The notes under the pieces: model-generated
What the model saw: the letters and a program-made list of their open reading frames with translations, nothing else
Told to the model about the DNA's origin: nothing
The model's database searches: none
Made by a program: the position numbers and the translations under genes
Part shown: piece after piece, positions 59,368-64,000 of the stretch
How the letters are laid out: every line of letters starts with the position of its first letter
Position numbering within the stretch: the first letter of the stretch is position 1
From: Nannochloropsis oceanica
Lineage: Eukaryota > Sar > Eustigmatophyceae > Eustigmatales > Monodopsidaceae
DNA length: 64,000 nt
Direction: 5' to 3'
Assembly: GCA_004519485.1 (NCBI GenBank)
Contig: CP038132.1
Coordinates: 677,001 to 741,000, forward strand

Positions 59368-60373
59368 CTAATAAACCCCGCGCTCGGTGAAACACCACTC
59401 CCGGAAAAACTCCAATACACACGAAAAGTACGTCCCCTCATGCCTCAACAACCCCTCCAAGTCGTTATGGCCCCCTCCCTCCACCCACAGTGGCCTCGCC
59501 CTCCACTTGACAGGGGTCGCCAAGAACAACTCCTGGCCATGCCCAAGCGGGATGATCTCGTCCCTGGTTCCGTGCATCACAAACACGGGGCTTTCAATCC
59601 GCTTCATCCTGTCCACATTGGGGAAAATGTCCCCCCACCACGTATGCCGCAAATTAGGAAATACAACCCTAAAGATTGACAACACAGGACTTTGCAGTAT
59701 TACTCCCCCTACCGGCGTCCCCCCTTCCGACAACCGTTCCGCCAAGTAGCACGTTGGCCCACTCCCGATAGAACGGCCGAAGAGGATGAGGCGGGAGGGG
59801 ACGACTTTTTTTGTTTCAATGAGGTACTTAAAGGCGGCGTCGATGTCGGCGTAGCAATTCGCTTCGGAGGGGGAACCGGTGGCTTTGCCGTAGCCCGAGT
59901 ATTCAAAAGCCATAACGTTCACGTTAAGTTGACGGGAAAAGTCGAAAAATTGGTCGTAGATCATGCCTGGTTGTTTGTGTAGATGTTTGTTGATCATTTC
60001 GAGGTTATTTATTTATACCCAAACATTTATGTCTATTCAATTTTTTGATTTTTCTACTTCGTGAAATTGTCCATGCATGAAAAGGAAATTTAGACAAGTG
60101 GCACAGATGAGCGTAGAGGCCCACTTCTTTTGTTCGTTCCGCCCTCTCTCCCTCTCTGCCTCCCGTCCCTCGTCCTCTACAGCATTCGCAACACTTACCC
60201 AAGTCCTCAGCATTCCCATGCGATACTAATACAGTCAAATGTGCGGACCGATCGAAATAAAATGCCGGGATCATGTTCCCCTTGCTGGTGGGCAACACAA
60301 TGTACTTGGTGGAGTTGATGTGGGAAGGCTTGGATGGAGGTTGGAAGACCAGGGAGGAAATGCGACCACCCAT
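59368..60373 (-). CDS. ABHD17-like alpha/beta hydrolase (protein depalmitoylase type), one intron
   Basis: Exon 1 is 60373-60199 and exon 2 is 59966-59368 on the minus strand; the 232-nt intron has a GTAAGT donor and a CCAG acceptor. The join reads SHGNAEDLGMIYDQFFDFSRQLNVNVMAFEYSGYG, exactly the ABHD17/FAM108 layout (SHGNAVDLG...YDYSGYG). The product is about 257 aa. The nucleophile is the Ser in LILFGRSIGSGPTCYLA (GRSIG, where the animal form has GQSIG). The acid is the Asp in VFVMHGTRDEIIPLGHG and the base the His in EGGGHNDLE. Animal ABHD17 has a Cys-rich palmitoylated N-terminus. Here Met at 60373 opens MGGRISSLVFQPP, which fits an N-myristoylation signal (Gly2, Ser6). The Met two codons upstream (60379) would hide it. 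Its function is probably removal of palmitate from membrane proteins. Confidence 0.9.
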
Positions 60374-61186
60374 GGTCATGGAAGAGGGTTCACGTCACAG
60401 GATATAGAGGAGGCTTGTCTTCACTGTGGTGATGCAGGAATAGCGTGGCAGACCAAGGGAAGGAACAGGCTGTGTGTAAAGGGAGGGATGGGGAAAGAAA
60501 ACCGCCCTTTAGCAAAATAAGGGGAAAAGCCCGACTGACGAGCGCGGCCGTGAGTGTGGAAAATTCGAACACTGCACGGAGGAGCGGGAAAGAAATTTAC
60601 GAGGGGGTGCGCAAGGTCCACATGGAATGAGTAGAAGAGTGGGCTGTCTGCCTGTGCCTGAGTTGTGCAGGAGCGGAGGGCCTCAGGTGGGGAGGTTTTC
60701 TGTGGGGGCAAAGCAAGGCAACGTACAAGGCACACAGAGGCCTCAAACCTCCAACCTAGAGACAGCGTAGCGCGATGCAGCACGACTGCCAATTTCGCTA
60801 CAAGGCACCTACAATGTGTGTCCCTCTTGCCGTCACGGACAGTAGCAGGGACTCGCCGAATGACCTCTCCAAGCAATGCCCGTCATCCACGCACACATGA
60901 CGCCCAAACTCCAGGCAACACCGCACCCTTCTCTGACGGCAAACGTGACACTTTGAGTCACAAGCGTCTGGAACTTCTCCTTCTCCCATTTGGGTGGGTA
61001 GAAGCCGAGGTGCTTCGTGCGTAAAAGACTGTGCGTGCCTCGCGTATGGCTGCCTCTGCGTATATCGCTGCAGTCTGTTATCAACAGCAGCAAAGCCGCA
61101 AGCACGGCTTCTTTTGTCAGTCCCGGCTGAACACTTTGCTAACCATTTTTTGCTCCTACCATAACAGGAGCCACAGGAGCACGGTC
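60374..61186. promoter_or_regulatory. Divergent intergenic region, ABHD17-like / bromodomain protein
   Basis: An 813-bp gap if the bromodomain protein starts at 61187. Open frames in it (such as 60665-61024 plus and 60421-60876 minus) overlap on both strands and have no family resemblance. A CAG acceptor-like sequence ATAACAG at 61161-61167, preceded by CTAAC and a T tract, could end a 5' UTR intron. Confidence 0.45.
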
Positions 61187-64000
61187 ATGGAGAGGGCGTC
61201 GCCTCCTCCTCCAGCGCCACCTCAGAGAGAAGATGAAGGAATGAGGGACGTTGTGCTCGAGGCCCCTTCCCCCCCTTCCCCCCCTTCCCTTTACCATGCC
61301 CCATCGTTGAATGCACAAAGCAGCAATGGCAATGCCCGAGTTAATAGCAGCAGCAGCGCACTACCAGATTCAGTAGTTATACAGGCGTCAACACCAGGAG
61401 CAGCAGGGGGAGCCCCACCGCTTTCAACGGAGTGGTCCGTGGATGGTCACCCTCTCTGTCATTCCCGCCTCTTGGGCGCCACTGGCGTGATGGGGAAGGT
61501 GGAGGCCTATCGATGCCGACCGTTGGGAAGGGGAGAATACCAGCAGCAAGAGCAGACGACGACGATGACAGCAGCAGGGACGGTAGAGGAATTTCTTGTG
61601 CGCTTGGCGGATGGCTGGCAAGGGGCAGTTACCAAGCGTTTGGTCGAAGAGGGCATTGCGCGTTTTTTGGCTACTGTATCATCAGAAGAGGCATGGGCGA
61701 GGGAGCAAGGGGGTGAAGTTATGGCTCGAAGTGCCAGTGGAGGAGGAGGGAGCAGCAGCAGCGGCACCAGCCCCAAACGCAAAGAAAAATCGGGCTCTTC
61801 CTCACACCCCCGCCGCGCGTCCGGCAGTGGAGGCGGCGGGGGTGCGGGCCTCGCCTCCGGTACATTGGAGCGGCTGGTCGTACCTTTACCTGAGGAGGCA
61901 GCAAATAAATCTTCGTTGACTCTCAGCGAGACGCGGCGGGGTTTGGAGCTGGTGCGGCGGCTTGCGGCCCCTTATTTTGCTCGGGAGTTTAGCCAGCCGA
62001 TCAAGGAGCTGCATCCGGAGGTCTGGAAGGAGGTAAGGAAAGAGGGCGGTACGAGCGACGCGATGGGAGTGGGTTTGACTGTTGAGCAGGTGGTGCATTT
62101 AAGTTTTGGGATGTTTTCTACCTCGTGTATTTTTCCTGCTTCATTTTGTCTCTCAACTCTTTCCTTCCTTCCTTCTTCCTTCCCTCCCTCCCTCCCTCCC
62201 TCCCCTTGTCTCCCCAGTACCAGAAGGTAATCACGCACCCCATGGACTTGGGCACCATCACGTACAAACTCCGGCAAGGCCGCTACCGGACCGTTTCACG
62301 CTTCTTCCGGGACATCGAGCTCGTCTATGCCAACTGCGAGCGCTTCAACTTGGACACGCCCTCTCCTGCCGTTTTGGCCTACGCGAACCATTTGAAGCAC
62401 CACACCCGCTCCCTCTGGCTGGAACTCATGGTGGCGGAGGGCGAGGACGAGGACGAGAAGGAGGATGGGATGCCCTCGGTGTGGGATAGGGAGGCAGTGG
62501 AAGAGAAGAGGCAAGAGCGACAGGATCGTTTGTTGTTTTGTCAAGACCTACCACTCAGTAAACACGACGTACGGGAGCTGAGGGAAAAGTTGGCGAGGGT
62601 GCAGGAGCATGTGGAGAAGGAAGATGGTAGCTTGGGGATGCTTGAAAGTCTGGTCGGGTATGGGGCCTTGCTGGCCGTGGGGGAAGGAGGGGGGGAGGGA
62701 GGGACGGAAGGAGGGCTGACTGTCGGGAGGGCGTGGGAGGGGTTAGGACGCGCGTTTCAAGGAAAGGAGTGGGCGGCGGGGGAGGGGAGGACGATGGAAA
62801 AAGTAGTGGACGCCTTCCATCTGGTGACCGCGGGAGTAAAGGAGAGGCGGTTGAGAGGGACGGAGTTCTCGTCCATATGGGCCCAGCCGGTACGGCTTGT
62901 GTGGGCAGGGCAGAAGAAACCGGGTGGGGCGCGGCATCAGGCGCAGGCGTATTGGCCTGGGATGGTGGTGATGTATGGGGACACGCCCGACTTTCTGACG
63001 CGATTGAACGAGAGCCGGCTGCCATTGGTGTATGCCAAGGTGTTGCGGAAGCAGCGGACGGGAAACAAGGCGGGAATGAGCACGCACCAGGTAGTGGTGG
63101 AGACGTTCGGGGCGCATGATTTTATGATTTATAACATGGAGCTGATTCGGCCTTACACAGGTAGGTTGTGAGGAAGGGGGGGAGGGAAGGAGGGAGAGGG
63201 AAGGCGCGTTAGGAGGTGTGGGAGGTGCAGGGTGATGAGGATTCATAAGACAGCTCGTTTGACCTGGTACAGATAAGCAAGGCCCTCCCTCCCTTCCCCC
63301 CTCCCTCCCTCCTCTACTTCCCACCTCGTTTCCTCCTTCCCTCCCCCCCTCCCCACCTCATTTTTTCCATGCACATATCTATTCAACCTACCCTCCCTCC
63401 CTCCCTCTTGCCTTCCCGCTCACACTCCCTCCCTCCCTCCCTCAGGCCCCGAGAGCGACCCCAATACTCCCAACAACAAGCACCTTAAAGGCAAAGAAGC
63501 CTACTTGGAGGGAGTTCGGGAGATCGAGCGGGCGTGGCGAGAGATTGGCATAAGTCTCAGGGAAGAAGACGACGACCCGCACCGCTTTGACGAGAAGGAG
63601 GGGGAGGAGGAGGAGGAGGGAGGGAGGGAAGGAGAGGGGGAGGGTGTCCTCCCTTTGTCCATGAAGAGGATCGCGGAGTGCTACGTCACGAGCCTGAGGG
63701 AACGAGAGAGGGATACAGGAAGGGAGGAGCCGACGGAGGATGAGATTGCCTCGACAATCGAAGCCCAGTACCACTACCTCCTTCACCCTCCTCCTTCCGG
63801 CGCGCATGTCACGCTCGCAGCACCCGTCGCAGCAGCTGGAGGGGATAGGGAGGGGACAGGGAACCAAGGGGAGAAGGAAAAAGAGATGAAGAAACACCCT
63901 TCGCCGGTGGAGGGTGCGAATCACAGACAGTCCAACTACATAAGCCATGTTAATTCAAACATTAAAAGGAAGCAGGCGGCGGCTCTGGAGAAAATCCAGG
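61187..64000 (+). CDS. Bromodomain plus PWWP-like chromatin protein, 3' end outside window
   Basis: Exons are 61187-62032, 62218-63160 and 63446 to the window edge, with GT-AG introns of 185 and 285 nt; the frame stays open to base 64000. The first splice joins LHPEVWKE to YQKVITHPMDLGTITYKLRQGRYRTVSRFFRDIELVYANCERFN, completing a bromodomain (acetyl-lysine reader; the Asn of NCERFN is the usual binding residue, and the ZA loop contains HPMDLGTI). Further on, QPVRLVWAGQKKPGG...AQAYWPGMVVMYGD and THQVVVETFGAHDFMIYNMELIRPYTG fit a PWWP-like fold (VWA...YWPG...VETFG.HDF). The third exon is Glu/Arg-rich helical. An upstream in-frame Met at 61046 is an alternative start. Nuclear chromatin reading is the expected role. 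Both introns end in long CCCT repeats. Confidence 0.85.
62161..62216 (+). repeat. TTCC/CCCT-rich polypyrimidine tract before splice acceptor
   Basis: Repeated TTCC then CCTC units fill the end of the first bromodomain intron, directly before TCCCCAG at 62211-62217. Confidence 0.85.
63282..63445 (+). repeat. CCCT-rich polypyrimidine tracts before splice acceptor
   Basis: Several blocks of CCTCCCT repeats in the second bromodomain intron, ending CCTCAG at 63445. On the minus strand these are GGGA repeats with four or more G runs. Confidence 0.85.

Noticed and set aside
60421-61024. Opposite-strand overlapping ORFs upstream of the bromodomain gene
   Set aside because: Both strands are open in a GC-rich promoter region, with no family resemblance or start context worth trusting.
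1-64000. Search for transposons, LTR or virus-like elements and CRISPR arrays
   Set aside because: No reverse transcriptase, integrase, transposase, capsid, terminal repeat or spaced repeat array was recognised in any frame.

Overview
The window is nuclear DNA from a compact eukaryotic genome. It looks like a heterokont (stramenopile) alga, most probably a eustigmatophyte of the Nannochloropsis/Microchloropsis kind. The reasons are long, mostly intron-poor genes packed on both strands; small GT-AG introns of roughly 75-285 nt; moderately high GC with many CAG/CAA-encoded glutamine tracts; and several proteins whose N-termini look like a signal peptide followed by a Phe-containing plastid transit start (heterokont ASAFAP type). 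The species is an inference. I saw no transposon, virus-like element, CRISPR array, rRNA or convincing tRNA.

Layout. 1-16 kb: C-terminal half of Elongator subunit ELP2 (+); a DTD2/GEK1-type D-aminoacyl-tRNA deacylase (+); presenilin (-); an EndoG/EXOG-like nuclease with one intron (+); an OB-fold/CCCH/SAM-methyltransferase fusion (-); and, 13 bp away in divergent orientation, the TBP-removing ATPase BTAF1/MOT1 (+). 17-30 kb: a two-domain Golgi-type glycosyltransferase (-), a secretory-pathway JmjC protein (+), a C2/class 3 lipase probably sent to the plastid (-), a second type II membrane protein with glycosyltransferase-like features (-), and a GH3 beta-glucosidase (+). 30-47 kb: an Elongin A-like protein with unusual domain order (+), a queuosine-salvage family protein (-), a four-exon secreted class 3 lipase (+), a very long coiled-coil protein (-), a mitochondrial-type RRM protein (+), Notchless/NLE1 (-) and an A20-like OTU protease with an 80-residue Gln-rich tract (+). 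47-64 kb: a zinc-ribbon MBL-fold protein (-), an HDAC-fold deacetylase with a plastid-type leader (-), an ankyrin protein (+), a ZIP9-like zinc transporter (-), eIF3e with an RGG tail (+), an ABHD17-like depalmitoylase (-) and the start of a bromodomain/PWWP-like chromatin protein (+).

The genes are ordinary single-copy housekeeping and regulatory genes and do not form an operon-like system. Functional echoes exist: tRNA quality or modification (ELP2, DTD2, queuosine salvage, the OB/CCCH methyltransferase), transcription and chromatin (BTAF1, Elongin A-like, bromodomain/PWWP), translation and ribosome assembly (eIF3e, NLE1), lipid hydrolysis (two class 3 lipases, ABHD17) and proteostasis (presenilin, OTU). 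Nearly all neighbours are divergent or convergent, so many promoters are probably shared. Exon joins below were worked out by hand from reading frame, GT-AG signals and protein similarity; no transcript data were available.

The points most worth a second look are an HDAC-fold enzyme with a plastid-type leader, a JmjC oxygenase with a signal peptide, the Elongin A-like domain swap, the OB/CCCH/methyltransferase fusion, and a seven-residue C-terminal motif shared by two adjacent unrelated proteins.
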